64,000 nt of DNA from the NCBI RefSeq assembly GCF_023736155.1, contig NZ_JAMLJJ010000004.1:248001-312000 (forward strand), given 5' to 3'. Shown here in pieces: positions 1 to 9,587 of this stretch. The notes under the pieces were generated by a model. It saw only the letters and a program-made list of their open reading frames with translations, was not told the DNA's origin and searched no databases. Position 1 is the first letter of the stretch. Each line of letters opens with the position of its first letter. Source of the stretch: Larsenimonas salina (lineage in GTDB: Bacteria > Pseudomonadota > Gammaproteobacteria > Pseudomonadales > Halomonadaceae). The translations under genes were made by a program, and so were the position numbers.

Positions 1-895
1 TCTGGCGAACCCGCTCGCGGGTCAGACCGATTTCGGCACCGACGTCTTCAAGTGTTGCCGGCTCATGACCACGCAGTCCGAAACGACGTACCACGACTTC
101 CATCTGCTTCTGGGTAAGCTCGGCGAGCCACTCATCCACGTGCGCCTTGACGTCGAAATCGACCAGATCGGATTCCGGCCCGGATTCATTTTCATCAGCG
201 ATGGTGTCGATCAGGGGTTTGTCGCTTTCACTGCCTACCGGATAGTCGACCGACGATACGCGCTCATTGAGCCCGAGCATCTTCTTGACGGTCTCAACCG
301 GCTTGTCGAGATGTGCGGCGATCTCTTCAGCGGTCGGCTCATGGTCAAGTTTCTGAGTCAGCTCGCGCGAGGCGCGCAGATAGACGTTCATTTCCTTGAC
401 GACATGAATCGGCAGACGAATCGTACGGGTCTGGTTCATCAGCGCCCGCTCGATGGTCTGGCGAATCCACCAGGTGGCATAGGTAGAAAATCGGAACCCA
501 CGCTCGGGATCGAATTTTTCCACGGCGCGAATAAGCCCCAGATTACCTTCCTCGATCAAATCGAGCAGCGTAAGGCCACGGTTGAGATAGCGCCTTGAGA
601 TCTTGACGACCAGGCGAAGGTTGGACTCGATCATGCGCTGGCGCCCGGCCGGGTCACCTTTCTGCGCAAGACGGCCGTAAAACACCTCTTCTTCAGGTGT
701 CAGAAGCGGGGAGAACCCGATTTCGTTCAAATAGATCTGAGTGGCGTCCAGACTTTGGCTGGACTGTTTTTCATCGCGATTGAGAGCCTTCTCAAACGCG
801 CCTTCTTCCTCGGCGACGTCATTGTCGTCAAGATTCAGTTCCGCGTCGGCGTCTTCAAGATTTACGTCCTGTAGATCTCGTTCTGCTACCGTCAT
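1..895 (-). CDS. rpoS: RNA polymerase sigma factor RpoS (3' end outside window)
   Basis: Stationary-phase/general-stress sigma factor that directs core RNA polymerase to stress promoters. The reverse strand reads an acidic N-terminal tail, then the conserved region 2 core ([39 protein letters not shown]), region 3 and region 4 up to the helix-turn-helix (GLTRERVRQ), where the window ends. About 298 codons are present, so only roughly the last 20-35 residues are missing. The ATG at 893-895 has an AAGGGG ribosome site 7-8 bases upstream. It lies downstream of nlpD in the same direction, the usual arrangement, in which an rpoS promoter often sits inside nlpD. The identity is clear from the sigma-70 core and the nlpD neighbour. 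Confidence 0.97.
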   Translation of the reverse strand, partial: MTVAERDLQDVNLEDADAELNLDDNDVAEEEGAFEKALNRDEKQSSQSLDATQIYLNEIGFSPLLTPEEEVFYGRLAQKGDPAGRQRMIESNLRLVVKISRRYLNRGLTLLDLIEEGNLGLIRAVEKFDPERGFRFSTYATWWIRQTIERALMNQTRTIRLPIHVVKEMNVYLRASRELTQKLDHEPTAEEIAAHLDKPVETVKKMLGLNERVSSVDYPVGSESDKPLIDTIADENESGPESDLVDFDVKAHVDEWLAELTQKQMEVVVRRFGLRGHEPATLEDVGAEIGLTRERVRQ

Positions 896-1014
896 AGCTA
901 TTACCCCTTTTCGTTCAAAGCTTCCATTGCCCAGAATCGGGTATCGACGTTGCTTTATTATTGTGTCTTCTTAATGACGGGGCGCCTGGGTAGTCGATCA
1001 CGCCCCGTATCGTA

Positions 1015-1935
1015 TCACCCTTGGTCCGGTAGATAGTTCATCGGATCCTGTGGCTGACCGTCCTTGCGAATTTCGAAATGAAGCGCAACGCGGTCGGCAT
1101 CGCTGTTACCCATCGTCGCAATGGTCTGTCCGGCACTGACCACGTCGTTTTCCTTCACCTTCAAGGTATCGTTGTGGGCGTACGCGCTCAGGAAATGATC
1201 ATTGTGTTTGAGGATGACAAGATTGCCGTAGCCGCGGACACCGCTGCCTGCGTAAACAACGATACCTGGGCCAGCCGCCGTCACAGGTTGCCCCTTTTGA
1301 CCGGCAATATCAATGCCTGCTGTTATGTTTCTCTTGTCTTCGAACGTACCGACGATTTGCCCCTTGGAAGGCCACTGCCACTGCACGTTCTTGACCGGCG
1401 AATACTCCTGTTTGGCGGGCTTTGCCTGCTCGACAGCGCCGGCCACCTGGGTGCCGAGCTCGTTGCCGGCGCTGTCGGTGGATGCACCATCTGCATGCGG
1501 GCTGGCCGCCTCTATAGGTGTTGCACTGATGCCGTTCGAATCGGATTCATCGCCTCCAGAGAGCAGCCAGGAATCGTCCGAATCATCCGCACCGCCCCCA
1601 TTGAGCGGCGTGGTCTTGGCGCCCTGCGGCGCGTTGCCGCTGTCTGAAGGCATACCGCCCCCCGCGCCGGCCTCGTTGAGTTTCAGCGTTTGACCAGGAC
1701 GAAGGTTATAGGGCGGCTCGAGGCCATTGAGCATCGCAAGCGTTCGGAAATCGCTGTCATGCTGCCAGGCGATACTGTAAAGGGTATCGCCGCGGCGCAC
1801 ACTGTACGATGCGGGCTTGGACGCCTGCCCCTGGTCGAAGGAGCGGTCCGAAATCTGGGCGGGATTGGTGCTTGTGGCGCAGCCGGCAAGGGCGCCGAAC
1901 GCCGCCAGAGCACCGATGACGATATAGGTTTTCAT
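1015..1935 (-). CDS. nlpD: NlpD-like lipoprotein, LysM plus degenerate LytM/M23 domain
   Basis: Envelope lipoprotein that in E. coli activates the amidase AmiC during cell division. I chose the ATG at 1933-1935, giving 306 residues, because it begins directly with a lipoprotein signal (MKTYIVIGALAAFGALAGC, lipobox LAGC, Cys19). A LysM peptidoglycan-binding domain follows (about 45-90, RRGDTLYSIAWQHDSDFRTLA), then a low-complexity Gly/Ser/Asp linker, then an M23 domain (about 190-300). The metal ligands are degenerate: the first H of the HxxxD motif is replaced (AGIDIAG) and the last motif reads ALHFEIRK. This matches NlpD/EnvC regulators rather than active peptidases. It lies between the DUF368 gene (5 bases away) and rpoS. 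Confidence 0.93.
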   Translation of the reverse strand: MKTYIVIGALAAFGALAGCATSTNPAQISDRSFDQGQASKPASYSVRRGDTLYSIAWQHDSDFRTLAMLNGLEPPYNLRPGQTLKLNEAGAGGGMPSDSGNAPQGAKTTPLNGGGADDSDDSWLLSGGDESDSNGISATPIEAASPHADGASTDSAGNELGTQVAGAVEQAKPAKQEYSPVKNVQWQWPSKGQIVGTFEDKRNITAGIDIAGQKGQPVTAAGPGIVVYAGSGVRGYGNLVILKHNDHFLSAYAHNDTLKVKENDVVSAGQTIATMGNSDADRVALHFEIRKDGQPQDPMNYLPDQG

Positions 1936-1939
1936 GACT

Positions 1940-2872
1940 TCACTTCTCTCCTGATGCGTCTGAGGGAGCATTGCGTTCACCAATGGCCACGACCAGCGCG
2001 ACGCCGACAGCCATCAGCGCGAACGCCAGCACCCACTGAGGGTCGCTACCGGTCACCGCACCGTAATGGTTCGGCCACAAGAGCTGGTGGTCCAGCGGAA
2101 TCTTGTCGCCATTGTCGGCTAGCCGATACGCACTCAATGTTTTCCAGGGCCAGAGGGTCGGCAACGACCCGAGAATGAACCCGATCAACAGTTGCAGGGT
2201 CATGGCATGGTGGTGCTTGAACAGCCACGACAGAACCCGTGAAAAGGTAAAAAGACCGACCAGACAGCCGAGCGCGAACTTGACGATCAGCATCAAATCG
2301 AAACTCTTGATGCCGCCCATGACCGTGCCATACATACCCATGGTCAACAAAAGAAAACTGCCGGATACGCCAGGCAACAGCATGGCACTGATCGCGATGG
2401 CGCCGGCGATAAACAGCATCCATCCCCCGTCATTACCTGCAGGCAGCAGTGACGGCAGGTAATAGGCAAGGGCCACCCCGGCCACCAGCGCCACTAGATG
2501 CGCGGGGTTCCAGTGCGTCAACCGCCGAGCAACGACATAGGCCGAGGCCAGCACCAGCCCGAAGAAGAACGCATTGAGCAGCAGCGGGTAGGCGTCCATC
2601 AGATAGGTCACCAGGTGTGCAACCGTCACCAGGCTCGTCAGGATGCCAAGCATCAGTGGAATCAGAAAGCCGAAGTTCAAAAACTCAAGCATGCGAAGCG
2701 TTCCGCCCTCGCGCCAGACACCAATCGCCTCCGGCCCGAACCGCCGGATCGTGTGTATAAGCTCTTCATAGATGCCGGTAATGAAGGCGATGGTGCCTCC
2801 GGAGACGCCGGGCACGGCATCGGCCGCGCCCATCCCTGCGCCTTTGAGATACAGCGTTAACGCACGATTCAC
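1940..2872 (-). CDS. DUF368 membrane protein, PopT-type polyprenyl-phosphate transporter
   Basis: Polytopic inner-membrane protein of 310 residues with the DUF368 signature near the N terminus (GAGMGAADAVPGVSGGTIAFITG) and its internal echo in the second half (ISAMLLPGVSGSFLLLTMGMY), plus 8-10 hydrophobic segments. Members of this family were shown to recycle undecaprenyl phosphate across the cytoplasmic membrane, serving peptidoglycan and glycan synthesis. The start is GTG at 2870-2872 with AGGAG six bases upstream. It sits between surE and nlpD, where many gammaproteobacteria carry pcm; no pcm is seen. Family assignment is strong; the transport role here is inferred from the family. Confidence 0.88.
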   Translation of the reverse strand: MNRALTLYLKGAGMGAADAVPGVSGGTIAFITGIYEELIHTIRRFGPEAIGVWREGGTLRMLEFLNFGFLIPLMLGILTSLVTVAHLVTYLMDAYPLLLNAFFFGLVLASAYVVARRLTHWNPAHLVALVAGVALAYYLPSLLPAGNDGGWMLFIAGAIAISAMLLPGVSGSFLLLTMGMYGTVMGGIKSFDLMLIVKFALGCLVGLFTFSRVLSWLFKHHHAMTLQLLIGFILGSLPTLWPWKTLSAYRLADNGDKIPLDHQLLWPNHYGAVTGSDPQWVLAFALMAVGVALVVAIGERNAPSDASGEK

Positions 2873-2906
2873 CCTTCTCTCCTTGTGATGTCGGGACCGA
2901 TAAAAG

Positions 2907-3659
2907 TCATGTCAGGCTCAAGGTCCCGAGCCAATTCTGAACGTCGCCGATGGCGCTGTGGCGGGTAAGGTCGGTCATCAAGGGCGTCACCGAGATAAAG
3001 CCCTGATCGATGGCGGCGAAGTCGGTATCATCACCGTCATCGGCGTTCTTACCGGCAAGCGCAATCCAGTAGCGCGGCCGCCCGCGCGGGTCACGTACTT
3101 CAAGTGGCTGGTCGCTCGGCCCACGATGGCCAAGGCGGGTCACACGAATGCCCTTGATCGCCGCCCACGGCAGATCCGGCACGTTGACGTTGAGCAGGCT
3201 TCTGGGCGGAAGCGTCAGATGGTCGGTTTGTTCGACCAACATCCTGGCCGCCCTGGCCGCCGAATCGAAGTGTGTCTTACCGCACAGCGAGACCGCCATG
3301 GCCGGAAGGCCGAGCGAGCGCCCCTCCATGGCCGCAGCGACCGTACCGGAATAGAGCACGTCATCGCCCAGATTGCCGCCATGGTTGATTCCCGAGACCA
3401 CCATATCCGGCGTCGGTTCCCAAAGCTCTCGCACACCCAGGTACACACAGTCCGCAGGCGTCCCATCGACGTAGTAATACCCGTTGTCCAATTGTCCTAC
3501 CGACAGCGGGCGCGTCAGTGTAAGCGCATTGCTTGCGCCACTCTTGTCTCGATCGGGCGCAACGACCCGCACATGAAAGGCATCCGACAGCGCATCACTT
3601 AGCGCCTTGAGTCCGGGCGCATGAACGCCATCGTCGTTGGACAGCAGCAATTGCCTCAT
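2907..3659 (-). CDS. surE: 5'/3'-nucleotidase SurE
   Basis: Metal-dependent nucleoside monophosphate phosphatase linked to stationary-phase survival. The protein (250 residues) begins [20 protein letters not shown] with the metal-binding DD pair. It continues with the conserved [34 protein letters not shown] and [20 protein letters not shown] motifs, which form the active site. A longer frame exists upstream, but the ATG at 3657-3659 overlaps the truD stop by 4 bases (ATGA), the typical translational-coupling arrangement, and matches family N termini. It is part of the ftsB-ispD-ispF-truD-surE chain. Confidence 0.97.
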   Translation of the reverse strand: MRQLLLSNDDGVHAPGLKALSDALSDAFHVRVVAPDRDKSGASNALTLTRPLSVGQLDNGYYYVDGTPADCVYLGVRELWEPTPDMVVSGINHGGNLGDDVLYSGTVAAAMEGRSLGLPAMAVSLCGKTHFDSAARAARMLVEQTDHLTLPPRSLLNVNVPDLPWAAIKGIRVTRLGHRGPSDQPLEVRDPRGRPRYWIALAGKNADDGDDTDFAAIDQGFISVTPLMTDLTRHSAIGDVQNWLGTLSLT

Positions 3660-4717
3660 AGGGCCTCTCCAGAAAGCGGGCGGTGGTTGGCTATCAGCGA
3701 GGGATGATCGATCAACTCTCTGAGCACCGAGGTTGCAAACGCCCCGCTTGGCAGGGCGAACGATACCCACACGCCGTCAGGGGTCAACGTGAACTCGAGC
3801 GTATCGGGCATCACACGAAGCGCCCGCCGACGCGTCTCGGCGCCAGCGCGGGCGATGCCGTCCGCTAGATCACGAAAGGCGTCGATCACGCGGGTTTCGA
3901 GTGCAAGCGCCTCTCCACGCGATTCACCCGGACGCTTGCCGGGCATCGGACCGGTTGGATGAAGATCACAGGCCTTGACGCGCTCGACCACACTGGCGTC
4001 CGGCGTCTCACAGGCAAACTGACTTTGAGTCCCCTCAAGCATCAGCACATCGCCCTCAAGCGCCTGCGCCCAGGTGCCCGACCGGACCCGCTCGGCCAAC
4101 ACTTCATTGAACAGAAAACTTCGAGCGGCAGAAAGCAGCATGCCCTGACGGTCGTCTCGCTTGCGCCAGCCACGCGCCATCAGATTGCGCGCTCGTATCA
4201 GGTTGCTCCATTGATGCCCGAAACGCTGCGGCCCGAAATAATTCGGCACGCCCCACGTCAGTATCTGCCGGCCCCGTGCCTCGAGCGCGGCCACATCAAG
4301 CTCACCGCGCAGATGGATCGCAAAGCGATTGGCCCGGTGCACGCCGCGTTTCAACTTGCGCGGATGACGCGATTGCCGCACCAGTTGCCCACCGGCCTGC
4401 TCGACCAGCTCACTCGGGGCCACGGGCACATCCGTGCCGGCCAGCCACAGCGAAAACCACTGCCGGGTCAACGCCGTTCGGTCCTTTTGCCCGCTCACGC
4501 CAACATCCCGCGGCTGAATGCCAACGCCATGGGCAAGGCGGCGCGCCATTTCCTGGGTAGAAAGGTCAGTCTTCTCAATAAACAGCCAGAGGTGCTCGCC
4601 CTCGCCTTCCGGCTCGAACCCGAGTTCCTCACTTACCTTGAACGCCTGCGCGCTCTGGCGGTACTCCGCAAAACCGATCGGTTCACCGTGAACGCGGGGC
4701 CAATCGAGTGACGCCAT
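3656..4717 (-). CDS. truD: tRNA pseudouridine(13) synthase TruD
   Basis: Converts uridine 13 of certain tRNAs (tRNA-Glu in E. coli) to pseudouridine in the cytoplasm. The protein has 353 residues, the usual length. Residues 28-90 contain the TruD hallmark [20 protein letters not shown] and then [18 protein letters not shown], where the Asp of GQKDR is the catalytic aspartate. [15 protein letters not shown] is in the middle. The start ATG shares one base with the ispF stop (TGATG) and its own stop overlaps surE by 4 bases, so translation is coupled along the operon. Confidence 0.97.
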   Translation of the reverse strand: MASLDWPRVHGEPIGFAEYRQSAQAFKVSEELGFEPEGEGEHLWLFIEKTDLSTQEMARRLAHGVGIQPRDVGVSGQKDRTALTRQWFSLWLAGTDVPVAPSELVEQAGGQLVRQSRHPRKLKRGVHRANRFAIHLRGELDVAALEARGRQILTWGVPNYFGPQRFGHQWSNLIRARNLMARGWRKRDDRQGMLLSAARSFLFNEVLAERVRSGTWAQALEGDVLMLEGTQSQFACETPDASVVERVKACDLHPTGPMPGKRPGESRGEALALETRVIDAFRDLADGIARAGAETRRRALRVMPDTLEFTLTPDGVWVSFALPSGAFATSVLRELIDHPSLIANHRPLSGEAL

Positions 4718-5196
4718 CAGGTCGACGCCAACAGCACGACGGCTTCCGCCGCAATGCCCTCCTTGCGCCCGGTAAACCCGAGCCGCTCAGTGGTGGTGGC
4801 CTTGACGTTGACCTGATCAAGACTCACGCCAAGATCAAACGCCAGCACCTCGCGCATGGCCTGGATGTGGCCGGCAAGCTTCGGCGCCTGCGCCATGACG
4901 GTGGCGTCCAGGTTGCCAAGCCGGTAGCCCTTGGCCTGCACCTGCCGGTAGACCTGCTTGAGCAGCTCCCGGCTATCAGCACCCTCATAGGCTGCGTCGG
5001 TATCCGGGAAGTGGTGGCCGATGTCGCCAAGCGCACAGGCCCCAAGCAGCGCATCGGCGATCGCGTGAAGCAGCACGTCACCGTCGGAGTGGGCCACGAA
5101 CCCTTGCTCGAACGGCACCTGAACGCCGCCGATCATTAGATGATCGCCCGGGCCGAAGCGGTGAACATCGAAACCGTGCCCAATGCGTAATGTCAT
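4717..5196 (-). CDS. ispF: 2-C-methyl-D-erythritol 2,4-cyclodiphosphate synthase
   Basis: Fifth enzyme of the MEP isoprenoid pathway; it cyclises CDP-ME 2-phosphate to ME-cPP with release of CMP. The protein has 159 residues, standard length. Zinc ligands are visible in GFDVHRF (D10, H12) and in the central [17 protein letters not shown] and the C-terminal [11 protein letters not shown] nucleotide-binding segment are present. It overlaps ispD by 4 bases upstream and truD by one base downstream. In some bacteria ispD and ispF are fused; here they are separate but coupled. Confidence 0.97.
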   Translation of the reverse strand: MTLRIGHGFDVHRFGPGDHLMIGGVQVPFEQGFVAHSDGDVLLHAIADALLGACALGDIGHHFPDTDAAYEGADSRELLKQVYRQVQAKGYRLGNLDATVMAQAPKLAGHIQAMREVLAFDLGVSLDQVNVKATTTERLGFTGRKEGIAAEAVVLLAST

Positions 5197-5912
5197 GTCA
5201 TTCCTCGCGAATCGGTAGATGGGGTCGACTGCGCAGCCAGGATGGCCTCGGCCAGCGCCAGGTCCTCGGGGTGGGTGACCTTGATGTTGTCACGCCGGCC
5301 CGGCACCAGTTGCGGCGAGCGGCCAAGCGCCTCGACGGCGGAGGCCTCATCAGTAATGCCTTCGTTGCCGTGCTCGCTCGCCCTGTACAGGGCCTCGCTG
5401 AGTAGGCCATAGCAAAAGCCCTGCGGGGTCAGGGCGTGATAGAGCCGCTCGCGCGATTCGGTTCGAAGCACCCGTGCGCCTTCGCCTGCGCGCTTCATGG
5501 TGTCAGCGACAGGCGCTGACAGCAGTGCGCCATCGGGGGAAGCCTGCGCCGCGGCCTTGAGCGCGAGAAGGTCGGCGACGGTGACACAGGGCCTTGCGAC
5601 ATCATGAACCAGCACCAGATCATCCTCGTGGGCGCAGCCCTTTAGCGCGTCGAGCGCCTGTCTTACGGTGTCGGCGCGGGAGTTTCCACCGGGGGCGCGC
5701 CGCCAGCGCAGGCCGTCCAGCCAGCTCGAATCGAACCAGGGGTCCGCGGCGCTCAGACCAAGCACCAGCTCAGCGCCCTCGAACGCCATCGACAATCGCT
5801 CGAGGGTGCGCTTCATCAGCGGCTCGCCGGCAAGGGTTAAGTACTGTTTGGGGCGGTCGGCGTTCATGCGGGCGCCCACGCCTGCCGCCGGCACGATGAT
5901 ATAGAGCGTCAT
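5193..5912 (-). CDS. ispD: 2-C-methyl-D-erythritol 4-phosphate cytidylyltransferase
   Basis: MEP-pathway enzyme that couples CTP and MEP to give CDP-ME. The protein has 239 residues. The nucleotide-binding N terminus reads [20 protein letters not shown], the GxGxRMxxxxPKQ signature. [11 protein letters not shown] holds the metal-binding Asp, and [11 protein letters not shown] and [12 protein letters not shown] follow as expected. It lies between ftsB (4-base overlap) and ispF (4-base overlap) in the compact minus-strand operon. Confidence 0.97.
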   Translation of the reverse strand: MTLYIIVPAAGVGARMNADRPKQYLTLAGEPLMKRTLERLSMAFEGAELVLGLSAADPWFDSSWLDGLRWRRAPGGNSRADTVRQALDALKGCAHEDDLVLVHDVARPCVTVADLLALKAAAQASPDGALLSAPVADTMKRAGEGARVLRTESRERLYHALTPQGFCYGLLSEALYRASEHGNEGITDEASAVEALGRSPQLVPGRRDNIKVTHPEDLALAEAILAAQSTPSTDSRGMT

Positions 5913-6235
5913 TGGTCAGGCTCCGCCGGCGCCTTGGCCGCTTCCTTGGTCGCGTCAACCGTCACACCCGGCACCCAGAAAAACTGCTCGTCACCGCGCA
6001 CCATACCGAGGTCGTTGCGGGCACGCTCCTCGACCGCGCCCAGGCCATCCTTGAGATCGATCACCTCGGCAGCCAACCGATCGTTTCGCGCCTTTAAAAC
6101 GTCATTGGCGCTTTCGATCGAGTCGGCCCGGGCCGTCACGCGATGCCATTCAAGCAACCCACCGTCACTGAACCACAGGTGGTACTGCAAAAGTGCCAGC
6201 AGAACCACCAGGGCGATAGAAAGCCATTTGAGCAT
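5909..6235 (-). CDS. ftsB: Cell division protein FtsB
   Basis: Bitopic divisome protein that forms a complex with FtsL and FtsQ. The 108-residue product has a short cytoplasmic N terminus, one membrane helix (about 5-22, LSIALVVLLALLQYHLWF) and a periplasmic coiled coil (about 38-72). The conserved NDLGMVRGDEQFFWV segment follows. The C-terminal tail is Ala/Glu/Pro rich. In many gammaproteobacteria ftsB lies directly before ispD, as here with a 4-base overlap. Eno, often upstream of ftsB, is absent in this window. Confidence 0.95.
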   Translation of the reverse strand: MLKWLSIALVVLLALLQYHLWFSDGGLLEWHRVTARADSIESANDVLKARNDRLAAEVIDLKDGLGAVEERARNDLGMVRGDEQFFWVPGVTVDATKEAAKAPAEPDQ

Positions 6236-6350
6236 GAACTATCCACTGTTTATTACCGAAGGCAGCGCCAGGCGCTGCCGATATGCCGCGCGATTATGCC
6301 ATCATCGATGCGCGATCGCAGCGCTTGCCATCACATGGCCAAATGAACCG

Positions 6351-6899
6351 CTAAAACATGCCCTTGCGATCACGCTTGTCCATGGTGCTGGTATGAAGCG
6401 GGAACTTACCGGTGGGGCGGTCCTCGAAGAAGTGCTCAAGGGTGCGCACGATGGTGGGAAAGGCCAAGTGATCCCAGGGAATGTCCTGCTCATCAAAGAG
6501 CGCCACCTCGAGACTTTCAGGGCCGGCCGCAAAATCGGGGCCGGCCTCGGCCCGAAAGATCATATAGACCTGATTGATGTGTGGCAGGTCGATCAATGTA
6601 TAGAGATGACCAACCTTGACGTCGGCCTGCGCCTCTTCCCAGGTTTCGCGCCAGGCGGCCTGCTCGGTGGTTTCGCCGTTTTCCATGTAGCCTGCCGGCA
6701 GGGTCCAGTAACCATGGCGCGGCTCGATGGCCCGGCGACACAACAGCACCTTGCCCTCATACACGGGAATCGTGCCGGCAACGATACGTGGATTCTGGTA
6801 GTGCACCGTGCCACAGTGGTGGCATAGATAACGCGGGCGATCATCACCGCTCGGGACTTCAAACGAGACAGATGCGCCACAGTGGCTGCAGTAGTTCAT
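6351..6899 (-). CDS. NUDIX hydrolase with N-terminal zinc ribbon
   Basis: Predicted nucleoside-diphosphate-linked-moiety hydrolase, 182 residues. The N terminus carries two CxxC pairs (YCSHCGAS and YLCHHCGT) that should bind zinc. The Nudix box lies at about 70-92 (GYMENGETTEQAAWRETWEEAQ) and matches G-x5-E-x7-REx2EE. The zinc ribbon resembles NudC and ADP-ribose/NADH-type NUDIX proteins, but the protein is shorter than NudC, so the substrate is unknown. A GGAG lies seven bases before the ATG. It is divergent from another NUDIX gene, with 39 bases between the starts. The C-terminal tail is basic. Confidence 0.88.
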   Translation of the reverse strand: MNYCSHCGASVSFEVPSGDDRPRYLCHHCGTVHYQNPRIVAGTIPVYEGKVLLCRRAIEPRHGYWTLPAGYMENGETTEQAAWRETWEEAQADVKVGHLYTLIDLPHINQVYMIFRAEAGPDFAAGPESLEVALFDEQDIPWDHLAFPTIVRTLEHFFEDRPTGKFPLHTSTMDKRDRKGMF

Positions 6900-6938
6900 C
6901 AGGCGCTCCAGAGCGGCAGACGGATTAAGTAGACAGGC

Positions 6939-7580
6939 ATGTTAAAGACCTTACAGCAGCGACTGCAAGCACACACCCCCCTCGAGATCAATGAGCCGCG
7001 CCCGCGTGCAGCGGTGCTCATTCCAATCTGCGATGAGGCGCCGCCTCGCCTTTTGTTGACGCTTCGAAACGCTCGGCTATCGAGCCATCCCGGCCAGGTA
7101 GCGTTCCCCGGCGGAAAGCTTGACCCGGGCGAGACCCTGCTCGAATGCGCGCTTCGGGAAACCGAGGAGGAAGTCGGCCTTCACCGGGAACACATTGAGG
7201 TGCTTGGGCGTCTGAGCGACTGCATTTCCGTCAACGGACTGATCGTAACGCCGTTTGTTGCCCGCATTCCCGCGCGCCCGACCTTGACCCTCAATCCGGC
7301 CGAGATCGAACGTGCCCTTTACTTGCCGATCAACCGACTGATCGACGATGATCGCGCCTATACCGACGCCATCGCGCTCGATGATTCACGCACCCTGTTC
7401 GTGCCCAGCTACGCCGTTGACGGCGCACACCTTTGGGGGCTCTCGGCCATGATGGTGGTCGAACTGCTCACGATCGGGTTCGACGCCGCCCTGAGCCTCG
7501 ACACTCCGCCCAAGCGGGGTGAGCTGCGTACGCGCAGTGCCCGCAGGCCACCCCCTTACTCCGAGACGCCCGATGACTGA
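6939..7580 (+). CDS. NUDIX hydrolase, CoA pyrophosphatase (NudL) type
   Basis: Predicted to cleave coenzyme A or its derivatives into 4'-phosphopantetheine and 3',5'-ADP. The 213-residue product has the CoA-specific NUDIX signature just before the Nudix box (LLLTLRNARLSSHPGQVAFP), followed by GGKLDPGETLLECALRETEE. It belongs to the CoA diphosphatase branch (PF00293 with the UPF0035 motif). The last 8 bases overlap the next gene's start, suggesting co-transcription with the 2OG oxygenase. Family is certain; the exact substrate is inferred from the extra motif. Confidence 0.9.
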   Translation: MLKTLQQRLQAHTPLEINEPRPRAAVLIPICDEAPPRLLLTLRNARLSSHPGQVAFPGGKLDPGETLLECALRETEEEVGLHREHIEVLGRLSDCISVNGLIVTPFVARIPARPTLTLNPAEIERALYLPINRLIDDDRAYTDAIALDDSRTLFVPSYAVDGAHLWGLSAMMVVELLTIGFDAALSLDTPPKRGELRTRSARRPPPYSETPDD

Positions 7581-8232
7581 CGCCTTTGCACCCGATGCCA
7601 CCTACCACCCATGGGACTCCCTGATCGATTCACTGGTCGACACCGGCTATGGCGTTATCCACAACGCCCTACCGCCGCCTGAAATCGACGCGCTGCTCGA
7701 GGAGTTCGAGCACCTGCGCCATCACGACCAGCTTCAACGCGCCGGCATTGGCCGCGGCAAAGAGCACCAGCTTCGTGACGATATTCGTGGCGACAGCATC
7801 TATTGGTTGAACCATAACGGGCCGGCCCAGGTGCGCTACCTCGAACGGATGGCCGCGTTCAAGGACGCCCTGAACTACGCCCTCTTTCTCGGCCTGTTCG
7901 AGTTCGAGGCGCATTTTGCCCGCTACCCGGCCGGAAGTTTTTACAAAACACACGTCGATAGCCTGCAAGGCCGCGCCAATCGGATGGTATCGACCGTTTT
8001 ATATCTGAATCAGGACTGGCCAGCCGATGCCGGCGGTGAAATGGTCATCTACGACCCCAACGCGCCTGAACGCGAACTCGAGCGCGTGATTCCCACGGCC
8101 AATACGTTGGTGTGTTTCCTTTCGGAAACCATCCCTCATGAAGTGCGCCCGACGACGCGCCCGCGCGCAAGCATTGCAGGCTGGTACCGGCGAAATGCCT
8201 CCCTGAACGGGGTCGTGGATCCAGCACGCTGA
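7573..8232 (+). CDS. 2-oxoglutarate/Fe(II)-dependent oxygenase, prolyl-hydroxylase-like
   Basis: Predicted cytoplasmic dioxygenase of 219 residues with the prolyl 4-hydroxylase/SM-20 fold. Iron ligands are visible as the HxD motif in YKTHVDSLQ and the distal H in SETIPHEV; the 2-oxoglutarate-binding Arg is in RPRASIAGWYRR. I chose the internal ATG at 7573 because it overlaps the preceding NUDIX gene by 8 bases and removes an N-terminal stretch unlike the family. The substrate is unknown; relatives modify ribosomal proteins or translation factors, but nothing here shows which. Confidence 0.87.
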   Translation: MTDAFAPDATYHPWDSLIDSLVDTGYGVIHNALPPPEIDALLEEFEHLRHHDQLQRAGIGRGKEHQLRDDIRGDSIYWLNHNGPAQVRYLERMAAFKDALNYALFLGLFEFEAHFARYPAGSFYKTHVDSLQGRANRMVSTVLYLNQDWPADAGGEMVIYDPNAPERELERVIPTANTLVCFLSETIPHEVRPTTRPRASIAGWYRRNASLNGVVDPAR

Positions 8233-8294
8233 CCCGATGTCCTTTTAAGCGGTCTCACACACTTCCTGTTGTTCTGTTGCCAAGGAGTTATTGC

Positions 8295-9545
8295 ATGCCC
8301 CACGCCCCTTTGACGTACTGGATCGATCAACCGGCGCACCGCCGATGGCTGTCACGCCACGGGCAACATCTGCTCGACTTCGGCAAGGCGGCCCGGCTTC
8401 CCGACGGCGGATTCGGCTGGCTCGATGAGGCGGGCCGTCTCGACAATGCCTGCCGACCACAAACGCTGGTCACGGCGCGCATGACTCACACCTACGCGCT
8501 CGCCGCCCTTCAGGGGCTGCCCGGTGCGACCATGCTGGTTGATCATGGGCTTCGTGCGCTCGAGACGATGTTCTTCGACCATGAAGCCGGGGGCTGGTTT
8601 TCAGAGGCGCAGGAGGCCGGCGCCAGCAGCAACAAGGAAGCCTACCTTCATGCGTTCGTGGCTCTGGCCGCGGCATCGGCAACACTTGCCGGGCGCGCAG
8701 GCGCGCGCGAACTTTTAGAGTGTGCATGCCACGCCATCGAGACCCACTTCTGGAGCGATGAGGAAGGGGCGATGCGCGAAAACTCGGACCAATTCTGGCA
8801 GGAAAGCGAAGCCTACCGAGGCGCCAACAGCAACATGCACTCGGTCGAGGCCTTTCTCGCCATTGCCGACGCACTCGATGAGCCGCTATGGCGGCAACGG
8901 GCGCTGTCGATCGCCCACCGGCTCATCCATGAACACGCCGCCAGCGCTGGCTATCACGTGATCGAACACTTCACCGACGACTGGCAACCGCACAAGGAAT
9001 ACAACAAGGACACCCCCGCCGATGCGTTTCGGCCCTACGGCGTTACCCCGGGCCACGGCCTTGAATGGTCGCGCCTTTTGTTGAACCTCGAGGCGGCCCT
9101 GCTTGCCAATGGTGAGCATGCACCGGCCTGGCTTGCCGAAGACGCCGTGGCCCTTTTTGACGCCGCAACGACGGGGTGGGCCGCCGACGGCCAGCCCGGG
9201 TTTGTCTATACGCTCGATTTCAAGGCCAGGCCCGTGGTTTGCGCCCGAATGCACTGGGTGCCGGCCGAGGGCGTGCTTGCCGCCGCCGCGCTTCTGGCCC
9301 GCACCGGCGATGCCCGTTTCGAGCAGTGGTATCGCACCTGGTGGGATTACATCGACCTTTACCTGATCGATCAGGAGAAAGGCAGCTGGCACCACGAGCT
9401 TGACGCGCAGAATAGGCCCGCCAGCGGCACGTGGTCAGGAAAGCCCGATATCTATCACGCCTACCAGACCACGTTATTTCCCAGGTTGCCGCTGGCGCCT
9501 ACGGCCGCCCGATGGCTTGGCCATCACCCGCAAAGCCACCTGTGA
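8295..9545 (+). CDS. AGE-family sugar isomerase/epimerase (YihS or mannose isomerase type)
   Basis: Protein of 416 residues with the (alpha/alpha)6-barrel of the N-acylglucosamine 2-epimerase superfamily. Catalytic-site motifs typical of YihS/mannose isomerases are visible: RPQTLVTARMTHTYAL near residue 55, ENSDQFWQESEAYRGANSNMH near 165 (RGANSNMH holds the substrate-binding Asn and His), RPYGVTPGHGLEWSRL near 245 and DIYHAYQT near 395. It probably interconverts an aldose and ketose such as mannose/fructose, or sulfoquinovose/sulfofructose. No sulfoquinovose genes are nearby, so mannose isomerase is the simpler guess. AAGGAG seven bases before the ATG at 8295 fixes the start over the upstream ATG. 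Confidence 0.85.
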   Translation: MPHAPLTYWIDQPAHRRWLSRHGQHLLDFGKAARLPDGGFGWLDEAGRLDNACRPQTLVTARMTHTYALAALQGLPGATMLVDHGLRALETMFFDHEAGGWFSEAQEAGASSNKEAYLHAFVALAAASATLAGRAGARELLECACHAIETHFWSDEEGAMRENSDQFWQESEAYRGANSNMHSVEAFLAIADALDEPLWRQRALSIAHRLIHEHAASAGYHVIEHFTDDWQPHKEYNKDTPADAFRPYGVTPGHGLEWSRLLLNLEAALLANGEHAPAWLAEDAVALFDAATTGWAADGQPGFVYTLDFKARPVVCARMHWVPAEGVLAAAALLARTGDARFEQWYRTWWDYIDLYLIDQEKGSWHHELDAQNRPASGTWSGKPDIYHAYQTTLFPRLPLAPTAARWLGHHPQSHL

Positions 9546-9587
9546 GCCCACTCACGCCATGGCGCAAACGCGGCACTTGAGGCCGCA

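Noticed and set aside
6261-6279. GGCAGCGCC-like palindrome between ftsB and the NUDIX gene
   Set aside because: Stem is short, there is no T run on either strand and no gene end needs it; not called as terminator.
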